Shown one piece after another: positions 1 to 8,610 of a stretch of 64,000 nt of DNA. Location: NCBI GenBank assembly GCA_958295515.1, contig CATQGW010000001.1:903522-967521 (forward strand). The letters are read 5' to 3'. A program made the position numbers and the translations under genes. Position 1 is the first letter of the stretch; every line of letters starts with the position of its first letter. The notes below the pieces were generated by a model that saw only the letters and a list, made by a program, of their open reading frames with translations, was not told the DNA's origin and did not search any database. This DNA is from an uncultured Dehalococcoidia bacterium (GTDB taxonomy: Bacteria > Chloroflexota > Dehalococcoidia > Bin125).

Positions 1-793
1 TGATGTCGGCCAACAGACCGAGCGTCTCCAGCAGGTCATTCAGCCCGTCGCCGCGCGTCGCCGAGACCGGCACCAGCGGCGCCTCGCCGCCGTACTCCTC
101 GATCTGCACTCCCGCGTCGGCCAGCGACGCCTTGACCCGATCGGGGTTGATGTTGTCCAGGTCCATCTTGTTCAGCGCCACCACCATCGGCACCTCGGCG
201 GCCTGGATGTGACTGATCGCCTCCCGCGTCTGCGGCATCACGCCGTCGTTGGCGGCCACTACCAGCACTGCCAGATCGGTCGCATTCGCCCCCCGCGCGC
301 GCATCTCGGTGAAGGCTTCGTGGCCGGGCGTGTCGATGAAGGTCAGCAGCCGTCCGCCGGCTTCGGCTTGATATGCGCCGACCTGCTGGGTAATCCCGCC
401 CGCCTCGCCCTCGGCCACGTTGGCCTCGCGGATCGCGTCGAGCAGGCTGGTTTTGCCGTGGTCGACGTGCCCCAGGACGGCGATCACGGGCGGACGCGGA
501 CGCAGCGACGCGGCGTCGTCCTCGTCAACCGCGTCGCCGAGCAACTCGAGCGTCGAGGGCGCTTCGGGCTCGGCGATCACATCGCCCTGCTCCTCCGGCT
601 CGAAGCCGTGATCGAGCGCCACCACCGCGGCGGTGTTGTAGTCGAGCGTTTTGCTCACGTCGGCCATCACGCCGTTGACCATCAGCGTCTTGATCACCGT
701 GACCGGCGTGTCGCCGAGCAGTTCCGCCAGCTCGCGCACGGTCAGCGTGCGGGGAATCTGCAGCGTGCGCGCGGAGCGCTGCTGGGTAGTCAT
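1..793 (-). CDS. infB: translation initiation factor IF-2, N-terminal part (runs off the window)
   Basis: GTPase that brings initiator tRNA to the 30S ribosome. Reading the minus strand from the ATG at 793 gives an open frame of 264 codons to the window edge. Residues about 10-60 look like an IF2_N domain ([22 protein letters not shown]). The G domain begins near residue 103, with G1 GHVDHGKT at about 108-115, G3 DTPGHE and G4 NKMD. The region before the G domain is only about 100 residues, much shorter than in E. coli IF-2, as in other short-form bacterial IF-2 proteins. The start overlaps the ylxR stop by four bases (ATGA), so translation is probably coupled. The C-terminal half lies outside the window. 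Confidence 0.96.
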   Translation of the reverse strand, partial: MTTQQRSARTLQIPRTLTVRELAELLGDTPVTVIKTLMVNGVMADVSKTLDYNTAAVVALDHGFEPEEQGDVIAEPEAPSTLELLGDAVDEDDAASLRPRPPVIAVLGHVDHGKTSLLDAIREANVAEGEAGGITQQVGAYQAEAGGRLLTFIDTPGHEAFTEMRARGANATDLAVLVVAANDGVMPQTREAISHIQAAEVPMVVALNKMDLDNINPDRVKASLADAGVQIEEYGGEAPLVPVSATRGDGLNDLLETLGLLADI

Positions 794-1086
794 GTCGTCT
801 CCTCTTGTTCGGGCCCGTAGGCCCGTGAAATCTGCTCAGTCAGCGCCGCCGGGATGGTGCTGCGCAAGGCGCGCGCCAGCGGGCGCGGGTCGGCGGCCAG
901 CGCCGCCGCGCACTCGCCCAGGCAGACGTATGCCCCGCGCCCATCCGCCGCGCCCAGCGCGAGGCCGCCAGAGGGCGTCCGCGCGATTCGCCCCAGCTCG
1001 GCTTTGGCAGCCGAGCGGCGACAGACCACGCAGCGGCGCAGCGGGACATGCGGCGCACGGGCGGCGGGCGGGGTCGGGGCGGTCAC
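790..1086 (-). CDS. ylxR: YlxR family (DUF448) RNA-binding protein
   Basis: 98-residue protein with the family signature LRRCVVCRR at about residues 16-24 and a later GRGAYVC segment. YlxR proteins are small basic nucleic-acid-binding proteins encoded almost invariably between nusA and infB. Their exact role is unsettled: RNase P interaction and transcription regulation have both been proposed. Here it sits in exactly that position, 71 bases after nusA and overlapping infB by four bases, which supports the call. A longer frame on the same strand (836-1450) is a shadow of ylxR and the nusA tail. Confidence 0.93.
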   Translation of the reverse strand: MTAPTPPAARAPHVPLRRCVVCRRSAAKAELGRIARTPSGGLALGAADGRGAYVCLGECAAALAADPRPLARALRSTIPAALTEQISRAYGPEQEETT

Positions 1087-1157
1087 GGATGCTTTCTCCC
1101 TCGATCCGGCGAGCGCCTGCCGAGGAAGGTCCGCGGCGCTCCTCCGTCACTGCACGA

Positions 1158-2579
1158 TTAGAACTCGTCCTCGTAATCCGCGTACGGATCGTCTTCGAGG
1201 CCTTCGTCGATCTCCACGTAGCGCGGGCGGCGGCGCGGGCGGCGCTGCGGCTGCTCTTCCGGCTCGCGCCGCAGCACATCCTCGCCGAAGCGAATCTGGC
1301 CCGGCTGCGAGGCGGCGGGTTGCAGCTCGGTTGCGACCAGCGCGGGCTCCGCTTCCGGCTCTTCCTCGATCGGTGTCTCCGGCTCGCCCTGCGGTTCGGC
1401 GCTCGGCTCCTCCAACGGCATCGAGGCCGCCTCGACGACCGGCGGCGCAATCGGCGTCGGCGGCGTCTCCGGCTCCAGCTCGATCACCAGCTCCTCCTGC
1501 GGCGCGAACGCCCCGCGCCCGTCGTCGCGCAGGCGCTCGGCGGCCGTCTGCGGCTTGATGTCGATTCGATAGCCCGACAACTGCGCGGCCAGCCGCGCGT
1601 TCTGTCCCTCGCGCCCAATCGCCAGACTCAGCTGCTGGTCGGGCACCGCCACCTCGGCGGTGTTGGTGTCGGGCACGATCCGCACCGCCAGCGTCTGCGC
1701 CGGGCTCAGCGCGTGCTCGACGAAGGAGCGCGGGTCGGGGTCCCACTGCACCACATCGATTCGCTCGCCGCCGAGCTCGTTGACCACGTTCTGAATCCGC
1801 ATCGCCCGCATTCCCACACAGGCTCCGATCGGATCGACCCCCTCCTGGCGGGAGAAGACCGCGATTTTGCTGCGATGGCCGGCCTCGCGCGCGACGCCGC
1901 GAATTTCGACCGTGCCGCGCGCGATCTCCGGCACTTCCATCTCGAACAATCGCCGCACGAACTCCGGGCGGCGGCGCGAGATCACGATCTGCGGGCCCTT
2001 GTTGGCCTGCAGCACCTCGATCATCAGCGCCTTGACCCGCTGCCCGCTGCGGTAGTGCTCCATCCGCACCTGTTCCTCGCTCGGCAGCACCGCCTCCGCG
2101 CGGCCCAGGTCCACGATCACCTGATGGTTGTCGATCCGCTGCACGAGCCCGGAGACGATTCCGCCTTCCTGCCCGGAGTACTCGTCGAAGATCGCCTCGC
2201 GCTCGGCCTCGCGCAGCGCCTGCAAGACCACCTGTTTGGCTGTCTGCGCCTCAATTCGGCCGCCCACATCATCCACTGCGTGCTCCTGCCGCAGCGTCGA
2301 GCCGATCGCCACCCCCGCATCGATCTCCCGCGCCCGCTCCAGATCAATCTGCAAATCCTCGTCTGCGATGTCCTCTTCGATCTCCACCACCTCGCGCTCC
2401 GACCAGACATCCATTGCCCCGTCGTAGCGGTCGATCTTCACCTTCACGTCGCCGGGCAGCTCGTAGCCGCGCTTCACCGCGGCCGCCATGCCGCGCTCCA
2501 CGGCGTCGAAGACCACATCTTCGTTGAGCGCCTTCTCCGCCGTCAGCTGCTTGATCGCCAGCAGGAAATCAGTCTTCAT
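1158..2579 (-). CDS. nusA: transcription termination/antitermination factor NusA
   Basis: 473 residues. It has the NusA N-terminal RNA-polymerase-binding domain (from MKTDFLLAIKQL), an S1 RNA-binding domain around residues 135-200 (GGIVSGLVQRIDNHQVIVDLG), and two KH domains around 230-350 (VDPIGACVGMRAMRIQNVVNELGGERIDVV; SLAIGREGQNARLAAQLSGYRIDI). It modulates pausing, termination and antitermination. The last 100 or so residues form a Glu/Pro-rich, then Arg-rich, then acidic tail rather than the acidic-repeat domains of E. coli NusA, and are probably disordered. It lies in the proS-nusA-ylxR-infB order. The usual upstream partner rimP is not present; the 136-base gap before it holds no gene. 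Confidence 0.97.
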   Translation of the reverse strand: MKTDFLLAIKQLTAEKALNEDVVFDAVERGMAAAVKRGYELPGDVKVKIDRYDGAMDVWSEREVVEIEEDIADEDLQIDLERAREIDAGVAIGSTLRQEHAVDDVGGRIEAQTAKQVVLQALREAEREAIFDEYSGQEGGIVSGLVQRIDNHQVIVDLGRAEAVLPSEEQVRMEHYRSGQRVKALMIEVLQANKGPQIVISRRRPEFVRRLFEMEVPEIARGTVEIRGVAREAGHRSKIAVFSRQEGVDPIGACVGMRAMRIQNVVNELGGERIDVVQWDPDPRSFVEHALSPAQTLAVRIVPDTNTAEVAVPDQQLSLAIGREGQNARLAAQLSGYRIDIKPQTAAERLRDDGRGAFAPQEELVIELEPETPPTPIAPPVVEAASMPLEEPSAEPQGEPETPIEEEPEAEPALVATELQPAASQPGQIRFGEDVLRREPEEQPQRRPRRRPRYVEIDEGLEDDPYADYEDEF

Positions 2580-2715
2580 CGCGCCGCCTGTCGCGCTATC
2601 TGGTCAACGGAGGGCTGCGCCGCCCGCATGCTGCCGTGGTGAGCCAAAGTGACACGCGCCCGGTGCGTCCGCAGACCCGTAACAGAATCAGCATACACCC
2701 GCCGCGGCGCGATCC

Positions 2716-4431
2716 TCAGCCGGTCAGCGAGGCCAGCGCGTCCTGCGCTACGGAGGCCGCAGCCTCCAGCGCCGCGTTGCGGCCTTCCGCTTCCGCGCGC
2801 AGCTTCAGCTCCACCTCGCCGTCGCGCAGCCCGCGCGGACCGAGCGTGATCCGCAGCGGCGCCCCGATCAAGTCGGCATCGTTGAACTTGACCCCCGGAC
2901 GCTCGTCGCGATCGTCGCTCAGACAGGACAGCCCGGCCGCTTCCAGGTCGCGCTCCAAACGCTCCAGCGCCGCTGCGACCTCCTCCCGATCCGCGCCGAT
3001 CGCCACGAGATGCACGTCGTAGGGCGCGACGGCGGGCGGCCAGACGATGCCCTGCGCGTCGTGGTTGGCCTGCACCACGGCGGCCAGCAGGCGCTCCAGG
3101 CCGATCCCGTAGCAGCCCATCACGGGCAGCACGCGCTCGCCGTCGGCGTTGAGGATCGCCGCGTCCATCGGCGCGGCGTAGACCTCGCCGAGCCGGAAGA
3201 TGTGCCCCAGCTCAACGCCGCGCTGCATCTCCAGCCGCCCGCCCGGGCAGGCGGCGCAGGGCGCGCCGGCCTGCGCGAGGCCAATGTCGGCCACTGTCGC
3301 CGCCGACCAGTCGCGTCCGTAGTTGAGATGGCGTAGATGGAAGCCTTCGCGATTCGCCCCGCCAACGAGGTTGCGCGCTTGCACCACGCTGGGGTCCGCA
3401 ATGACCCGCGCCGGGTCCACTCCAACCGGCGAGGCGTAGCCGGCGATCCAACCCGCTTCGGCCACTTCATCGGGCGTCAGCGGGCGCGCCTCCTGCGCGC
3501 CCAGCGTGTTGATCAGCTTCAGCTCGTTGACCTCGAGGTCGCCGCGAATCACCGCGAAGGTTGGCTCGCCGTCGACCAGGAAGAAGGCGGCCTTGGCGGT
3601 TGTCTCCTGCGGAACGCCGAGGAACTCGGCGAGCGCCTCGATCGTGGTCGTGCCCGGTGTCGCCACCTCCTCCACAGCCAGCGGCGCAGCCTCGGAGACC
3701 GCGCCGCGGTCAAACTCCGCGCGCTCCTGATTGGCCGCGTAGCCACAGGATGGGCAGAGCACGATGTTGTCCTCGCCGATCTCGGTGAGGAAGATGAACT
3801 CCTCCGACTGCTTGCCGCCGATCGCCCCCGAATCGGCCTGCACCGCCACGACCGGGACGCCGCAGCGTCGATAGATGTTGTGGTATGCCTCGGCCATCGC
3901 GGAATAGGTGCGTTGAAAGGCCTGCTCATCGATGTCGAACGAGTAGGCGTCCTTCATGATGAACTCGCGGACGCGGATCAAGCCGCCGCGCGGGCGCGGC
4001 TCGTCGCGGAACTTGGTCTGCATCTGGAAGACGCGCTGGGGCAGGTCGCGGTAGGACTGCGCGGTTTTGCGGAAGAGGTCGGTAACCGCCTCTTCGTGGG
4101 TCGGGGCGAGCACCATCGGGCGCTCGCGTCGGTCGCGCAGCCGGAAGAGCACCGGCCCGTAGGAGCGGTCCCGCCCGGTCTCCTGCCAGAGTTCGAGCGG
4201 CTGCATGGCCGGCATGCGGATTTCCTGCGCGCCGGCGGCCTCCATCTCCTCGCGGATGATCTGCTCGAGCTTGCGCAGGCTGCGCCAGGCCGGGGGCATG
4301 AAGGAGTAGACGCCGGCGGCCAGCTGCACGATCAGCCCGGCGCGCAGCAGCAGCTGGTGATTGGCGCTGTCGGCGTCGCCCGGCGCTTCGCGCAGGGTGC
4401 GCCCGAACATCGCGCTCATGCGGGTGGCCAT
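2716..4431 (-). CDS. proS: prolyl-tRNA synthetase (bacterial type, with editing insertion)
   Basis: 571 residues, the usual length for the bacterial class II ProRS. It charges tRNA-Pro. Class II motif 2 is visible near residues 140-165 (KFRDEPRPRGGLIRVREF, then MKDAYSFD). A YbaK-like editing insertion spans roughly 225-390, and motif 3 lies near 437 (GCYGIGLERLLAAVV). The C-terminal 100 residues form the anticodon-binding domain. I chose the ATG at 4431 ([17 protein letters not shown]) because it abuts the stop of the upstream gene (TGATG) and matches the normal N-terminus. The open frame continues far upstream, but that part is antisense to ispG. It is probably co-transcribed with nusA. Confidence 0.97.
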   Translation of the reverse strand: MATRMSAMFGRTLREAPGDADSANHQLLLRAGLIVQLAAGVYSFMPPAWRSLRKLEQIIREEMEAAGAQEIRMPAMQPLELWQETGRDRSYGPVLFRLRDRRERPMVLAPTHEEAVTDLFRKTAQSYRDLPQRVFQMQTKFRDEPRPRGGLIRVREFIMKDAYSFDIDEQAFQRTYSAMAEAYHNIYRRCGVPVVAVQADSGAIGGKQSEEFIFLTEIGEDNIVLCPSCGYAANQERAEFDRGAVSEAAPLAVEEVATPGTTTIEALAEFLGVPQETTAKAAFFLVDGEPTFAVIRGDLEVNELKLINTLGAQEARPLTPDEVAEAGWIAGYASPVGVDPARVIADPSVVQARNLVGGANREGFHLRHLNYGRDWSAATVADIGLAQAGAPCAACPGGRLEMQRGVELGHIFRLGEVYAAPMDAAILNADGERVLPVMGCYGIGLERLLAAVVQANHDAQGIVWPPAVAPYDVHLVAIGADREEVAAALERLERDLEAAGLSCLSDDRDERPGVKFNDADLIGAPLRITLGPRGLRDGEVELKLRAEAEGRNAALEAAASVAQDALASLTG

Positions 4432-4796
4432 CAGTCGCGCTTTCTCTGCGGCGTCTCCTGCGACTGTATCGAGCGATCCTGATCCGCGCAGCGCCGCCGC
4501 GCGAGCGGTCGGAAGATGCGCCCCAGCTCGAACAGGTCCCAGACGGCGTAGGCCAGCGCGCAGAGGATCAACCCGCCGGCCGGCGCGGTGAGCATGCTCA
4601 CGCCGATGCCCAGCCCGTCGTCGAGGCCGAGCAGCGGTACTGCCGCCCCCGCCCCCATCGCGCCGAGCAGCGCCGCCGGCAGCGCAAAGATCGCACCCAC
4701 CGCCCGCCGCCGCAGGCTCAACGCAATCCAGCCCAGCCCGCCCAGCAGCGCCCAAGTCAGCAGAAAGAGCGCGAGAAAGATCGCATCGGTGAGCAC
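4431..4796 (-). CDS. small integral membrane protein of unknown function
   Basis: 121 residues from a GTG start. Three hydrophobic segments are visible: about residues 3-26 ([20 protein letters not shown]), 34-56 and 68-86. They are followed by a charged C-terminal tail. No family was recognised. Its stop overlaps the proS start by one base (TGATG), so it probably leads the proS-nusA-ylxR-infB transcript. It is divergent from ispG, whose start lies about 100 bases away. The promoter for both directions should therefore lie between 4797 and 4899. Confidence 0.6.
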   Translation of the reverse strand: MLTDAIFLALFLLTWALLGGLGWIALSLRRRAVGAIFALPAALLGAMGAGAAVPLLGLDDGLGIGVSMLTAPAGGLILCALAYAVWDLFELGRIFRPLARRRCADQDRSIQSQETPQRKRD

Positions 4797-4899
4797 TATG
4801 CCAGCCTATGGGCGGGCTGTCGCGCACTTCGGGATGACGCCTGCGCTGCGCGCTGCGACACTGAGCGCTACGTACACACACCGTTCCGAGGAGTCTGCC

Positions 4900-6030
4900 G
4901 TGGCTGCGCGCAATCCCACCCGCTCTGTTCGCGTTGGCAATGTGACGATTGGCGGCGATCAGCCGATCGTGGTGCAATCGATGGCTGCCACCCGCACCCA
5001 GGATGTCGCCGCCACTGTGCGGCAGGTGCGCCTGCTCGAAGCGGCGGGGGCGGACCTGGTGCGCGTCGCGGTGGACTCGCGCAAGGATGTGGCCGCGCTC
5101 GCCGAGGTGCGCGCCCAGACCAGCGCGCCGCTCTCCGTGGACCTGCAGGAGAACTACCGCCTCTGCGTCGAGGTTGCGCCCTACGTCGACAAGATCCGCT
5201 ACAACCCCGGCCACCTGCACCACCACGAGAAGCAGAAGAGCGTGGCCGAGAAGGTCGCCTTCATCGCTGAGACCGCGGCGGCCAACGACTGCGCGATCCG
5301 GGTCGGCGTCAACTGCGGCTCGATCGATCCGCGCATGCTCGAGCGCTACCCCGGCGACCACGTTTCGGCGATCGTCGCCAGCGCGGCCGAGCACTGCGCG
5401 CTGCTCGACCAGCTCGGCTTTGAGCGCTACGTCGTCTCGCTCAAGGACTCCGACTGGAAGCAGGTCGTGGAGGTCAACCGGCGCTTCGCCGCCGAGCGCC
5501 CCGATGTGCCGCTACACCTCGGCGTGACAGAGGCCGGGATGCCGCCGGAGGGCGTGATCAAGACCCGCGTGGCCTTCGAGCAGCTGGTTTCGCAGGGCAT
5601 CGGCGACACCGTGCGCGTGTCGCTGACGGTGCCCTTCGACGACAAGGGGCTGGAGATTTCCACCGCCCGCGAGATCCTGGCGGACATCGAGGCGGGGCGT
5701 TTCCGCTCCGTGCCGCCGCGCTTCGACGAGGGGCTGAACATCATCTCCTGCCCCTCCTGCTCGCGCGTGGAGAACGAGAAGTTCGTGGAGCTCGCGCAGG
5801 ATGTGAAGGCGATGACTGAGTACGCCCAAGAGCACGAGATCACGATCGCGGTGATGGGCTGCCGGGTGAACGGCCCGGGCGAGACCGATGATGCGGACCT
5901 GGGCCTCTGGTGCGGCCCGGCGGCGGTCAATCTCAAGCGCGGCGAGGAGTCGCTCGGCCATTACTCCTACGGAGACATCCTTCCCCGGCTCAAGCAGGAG
6001 CTTGATCAAATCATCGAGGCGCAGACATGA
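4900..6030 (+). CDS. ispG: 4-hydroxy-3-methylbut-2-en-1-yl diphosphate synthase
   Basis: 376 residues. It catalyses the penultimate step of the MEP isoprenoid pathway, reducing the cyclic diphosphate MEcPP to HMBPP with a [4Fe-4S] cluster. The TIM-barrel half carries typical motifs ([25 protein letters not shown]). The cluster ligands are in the C-terminal half: CPSC near residues 284-287, then GCRVNGPGE near 319-327, giving three Cys and a Glu. The GTG at 4900 is chosen because a GAGGAG ribosome-binding site lies about seven bases upstream and because [19 protein letters not shown] matches the usual N-terminus. The frame stays open farther upstream without support. Confidence 0.96.
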   Translation: MAARNPTRSVRVGNVTIGGDQPIVVQSMAATRTQDVAATVRQVRLLEAAGADLVRVAVDSRKDVAALAEVRAQTSAPLSVDLQENYRLCVEVAPYVDKIRYNPGHLHHHEKQKSVAEKVAFIAETAAANDCAIRVGVNCGSIDPRMLERYPGDHVSAIVASAAEHCALLDQLGFERYVVSLKDSDWKQVVEVNRRFAAERPDVPLHLGVTEAGMPPEGVIKTRVAFEQLVSQGIGDTVRVSLTVPFDDKGLEISTAREILADIEAGRFRSVPPRFDEGLNIISCPSCSRVENEKFVELAQDVKAMTEYAQEHEITIAVMGCRVNGPGETDDADLGLWCGPAAVNLKRGEESLGHYSYGDILPRLKQELDQIIEAQT

Positions 6031-6042
6031 TGGGTATCCGAA

Positions 6043-6372
6043 GTGCCGAACCGAATTCCTCGCCTGACCTGGAATGACGTCACCCACGAGAAGCTGGCGG
6101 CGCATCAAGTTGACATCAACTGCGCTTTGGACGTTGTGAACGGCTCCCCGAAGTTCTACGAACAGAAAGAGCGGCTGATCGTCAGGAGCGATGGCTCCAT
6201 CCGTCGCCAACCAGCCCGTGTTCAAATGATCGGCCCGGACCGGACAAATCGGCTCCACACCTTCATACTTGAGTACCCTGATCGGGATGGCCGCTCGCAT
6301 GTCGTCACAGGCTGGCCGTCTGACCGAGACGAGACATCGAAGTACCGACACCCTGGAGGGCGGCGACGATGA
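6043..6372 (+). CDS. probable BrnT-like toxin of a type II toxin-antitoxin pair
   Basis: 109 residues from a GTG start. The pattern WNDVTHEKLAAHQVD, a following amphipathic stretch, then IGPDRTNRLHTFILEY and HVVTGWPS resembles the fold outline of BrnT/DUF4258 RNase toxins (W-x-HEKIxxHxV near the start, GxTxxGRxL in the middle, VVTA near the end). The assignment is by eye and rather distant. It overlaps the next gene by four bases (ATGA) and starts 12 bases after ispG. Toxin first and antitoxin second is the BrnTA order. If it is not a toxin, it is a small protein of unknown function co-translated with 6369-6632. Confidence 0.55.
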   Translation: MPNRIPRLTWNDVTHEKLAAHQVDINCALDVVNGSPKFYEQKERLIVRSDGSIRRQPARVQMIGPDRTNRLHTFILEYPDRDGRSHVVTGWPSDRDETSKYRHPGGRRR

Positions 6373-6632
6373 GCGGAGACCCACTTCCCAAGACCGACGC
6401 TGAGCGCGAAGAGTATGGGGATCCCAAAGACTGGGAGCCCATTGACTTGGAGTTCGGCCAGGATGTCGGCGGGGTTGCCCAAGTCGAATTCGATCTCGCC
6501 GAACTGGATATCCTCTTCGCTGCCTGCCAGCTCACTGATGAGAACTCGATTCAGTTCGTCAAGCGGGCGGCCATGGAACGCGCCGCCGAACTGCTTCAAG
6601 AACAACCGGCCGCGCCGGCCGCCTCAGCTTGA
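6369..6632 (+). CDS. probable antitoxin partner of the BrnT-like protein
   Basis: 87 residues. The N-terminal half is acidic (KTDAEREEYGDPKDWEPIDLEF). The C-terminal half reads VEFDLAELDILFAACQ, then ENSIQFVKRAAMERAAELL, which resembles the strand-helix-helix layout of ribbon-helix-helix antitoxins (x-V-x-L-x3-EL-x-LL-x-AA ... F-I/V-x-x-AA). The start overlaps the stop of 6043-6372, indicating coupled translation. The function is inferred from layout and pattern only. Confidence 0.5.
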   Translation: MSGDPLPKTDAEREEYGDPKDWEPIDLEFGQDVGGVAQVEFDLAELDILFAACQLTDENSIQFVKRAAMERAAELLQEQPAAPAASA

Positions 6633-6654
6633 TCTCAGCGCAGGAACCAGTCGA

Positions 6655-6813
6655 ATGCCCGCGCTCCCGGCCCGGCTGCGCGGAATGCGCGATGAAACCC
6701 GCAAGCATCCTATCCGCGCGTCGCTGCTCACCATCTGGATCGCAGGAAGCATCGCCTTAGTCGCGCTGCGTGGCTTCGAGCCGATCTCCGTGGGTGTGAC
6801 GGCCCGCTCGTGA
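6655..6813 (+). CDS. possible very small membrane protein (52 aa), weak
   Basis: A short open frame begins 22 bases after the antitoxin-like gene. It encodes one hydrophobic segment (LLTIWIAGSIALVALRGF). There is no strong ribosome-binding site and no recognised family, and the gap 6633-6851 contains nothing else I can identify. It may be non-coding. Confidence 0.18.
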   Translation: MPALPARLRGMRDETRKHPIRASLLTIWIAGSIALVALRGFEPISVGVTARS

Positions 6814-6851
6814 TCGCCTACGTCTACATCTGGGAAACGCAGTAGGGGCTT

Positions 6852-7529
6852 CTACTCGCCGAATGACTCACCGTCGAAGCGGTCGATGGTCGTGAAGCCC
6901 TCCACCGGGCCGCGCTTGAGCCGCGTGAGCTGCTTGACCGGCTTGCCGATCGGCAGGAATGCGCAGACAGCGTAGTGGGCGGGTAGACCGAGCAGCTCCT
7001 TGAGCCGCGGCTCCTCGGCGATCGGGATGGTGGTCAGCGTGCCGCCGTAGCCCTCGTTGCGCGCCATCAGCAGGATGCTCCAGACGAACGGATAGATCGA
7101 CGCGCCCGAAATCACGCCCACCCGATCCAGCTCCTTGTCGACCGACGCGACCTCGCCGAGGTCCACGCAGATCGCTAGCAGCGTCGGCGCGTCCACGTAG
7201 GGGCGCATGAGCAGCCGCGGCACCCGCACATCGGCGGCCGACTCGTCGGTGACCGACGACGGATGCGCCGCGTTCCACGGCCCCTCGCCCGCCCGCTGCA
7301 TCGCTACGTAGCGGCGCGCGGGGCGCTGCGCGCACTCCGCGATCTGCGCGCGGATTTCCGGATCGCGCACGACGATCACGTGCCAGCCCTGACGGTTGCC
7401 GCCGCTCGGCGCGAAGCGGGCGTGCTCCAGAATCCGCTCCAGTGTGTCGTCGGGCAGCGGATCGTCGGTGAACTCCCGTGCGGCGAACGTCGTTCGGATG
7501 ACTTCGGTGATGTCCACGTGATCCCCCAT
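6852..7529 (-). CDS. nitroreductase family protein (FMN-dependent)
   Basis: 225 residues using the ATG at 7529 (MGDHVDITEVIRTTFAAREF). Nitroreductase-fold enzymes bind FMN and reduce nitro, enone or halogenated substrates with NAD(P)H. Typical features are R-x-F near the start, the FAPSGGNRQGWHVIVV FMN-binding segment near residues 40-55, and GYGGTLTTIPI near 165. The frame is open farther upstream, where an alternative ATG at 7538 is possible, but residues before the aspartate-rich start look non-homologous. It is divergent from uppP, whose GTG start is only 37 bases away. The physiological substrate is unknown. Confidence 0.85.
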   Translation of the reverse strand: MGDHVDITEVIRTTFAAREFTDDPLPDDTLERILEHARFAPSGGNRQGWHVIVVRDPEIRAQIAECAQRPARRYVAMQRAGEGPWNAAHPSSVTDESAADVRVPRLLMRPYVDAPTLLAICVDLGEVASVDKELDRVGVISGASIYPFVWSILLMARNEGYGGTLTTIPIAEEPRLKELLGLPAHYAVCAFLPIGKPVKQLTRLKRGPVEGFTTIDRFDGESFGE

Positions 7530-7566
7530 ATGCTGCATCGCGGCGGCTGGGACGGATTCTACGCGC

Positions 7567-8397
7567 GTGTCGATCCTCGAAGTCATCGTCCTCGCGCTGA
7601 TCCAGGGAATCACCGAATTTCTGCCGATCAGCAGCAGCGGTCACCTCGCGCTGGCGCGCTGGTTGTTCGGCTGGGAGGACCCCGGCCTCGATTTCGATGT
7701 CGCCGTGCATGCCGGCACACTGCTGGCGATTATCTGGGCGTTTCGCCGCGAGATTGTCGCTGTCCTGCGCGGGCTGCGGCTTAGCCCACAAGAGGCGGCG
7801 CGGGCTCCGCGCATCGACGGGCTCACGCCGCGGCGGCTGGTTGCGCTCGGCTTCGTGGCCACGCTGCCGCTGGTGATCATCGGCGCGCCGCTCTACGAGA
7901 CGCTCGAATCCGACCTGCGCGGGCCGACCGTCGCCGCCGCGTTTCTGCTCGTCACCGGTGTGCTGATCGCGCTGGCCGAATGGCGCGCGCGCCGCTTGGG
8001 CAGCGAATCGCTGACCGCCATGACGATGCCGCGTGCGGTGGTGATCGGCGTCGCACAGGCGTTGGCCGCGCTGCCCGGCATCTCGCGCGCCGGGATGTGC
8101 ATCGTCGCCGGCGTCTCGCTCGGACACAGCCGCGAGGCCGCCGCGCGGTTCGCGTTCTGGCTCGCGCTGCCGGCGCTGACCGGCGCCGGCGCGTTGGCCG
8201 TGCGGGCGGTGATTGAAGAGGGCGTGGCGGGGCGGATCGGGCATCTGGCGATCGGCGCGGTCGTCTCCTGCGCCGCGGCGCTGCTGGCGATCCGCGCGCT
8301 GCTCTGGCTGACCCGCTCGCGCTCGCTCGCCCCCTTCGCCGTCTGGTGCCTCGCCGCCGGCGCCGCCACCCTGATCGCCCGCGCCGCCGGCGCCTGA
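7567..8397 (+). CDS. uppP: undecaprenyl-diphosphatase (BacA/UppP)
   Basis: 276 residues from a GTG start. This integral membrane enzyme dephosphorylates undecaprenyl pyrophosphate to recycle the lipid carrier for cell-wall glycan synthesis; it is also linked to bacitracin resistance. The two signature motifs are present: QGITEFLPISSSGHL near residues 13-27 and the internal repeat LAALPGISRAG near 165-175. Multiple transmembrane segments follow. Length is normal for the family. Confidence 0.95.
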   Translation: MSILEVIVLALIQGITEFLPISSSGHLALARWLFGWEDPGLDFDVAVHAGTLLAIIWAFRREIVAVLRGLRLSPQEAARAPRIDGLTPRRLVALGFVATLPLVIIGAPLYETLESDLRGPTVAAAFLLVTGVLIALAEWRARRLGSESLTAMTMPRAVVIGVAQALAALPGISRAGMCIVAGVSLGHSREAAARFAFWLALPALTGAGALAVRAVIEEGVAGRIGHLAIGAVVSCAAALLAIRALLWLTRSRSLAPFAVWCLAAGAATLIARAAGA

Positions 8398-8610
8398 GCA
8401 AGAACATCATCCGCGAACACTGCATAGACCGCGATCGAGCCGAATACCTGACGTTCGGCGGCTAGAGACAATCATCGGGAATGCCGTAGGACTCAACTCA
8501 CCGAGATCACCAAAACGGTGACGCGCTTGTGCCGTAGCTCGCGCCACAAAGTCTGACCCGCGCTCTACCGAGACTTGCGGGCGCTGCCGACCGGACCCGA
8601 TCAGCCCCTG

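Noticed and set aside
651-2642. Long plus-strand frame of 663 codons over nusA/ylxR
   Set aside because: Arg/Leu/His-rich translation with no domain, complementary to the well-supported nusA and ylxR; a GC-rich antisense shadow.
4432-5394. N-terminal extension of the ProRS frame
   Set aside because: Open only because of high GC; antisense to ispG and unrelated to ProRS. The ATG at 4431 is the right start.
8398-8610. Small minus-strand frame near 8471 after uppP
   Set aside because: Runs antisense through uppP and has no ribosome-binding site or known family.
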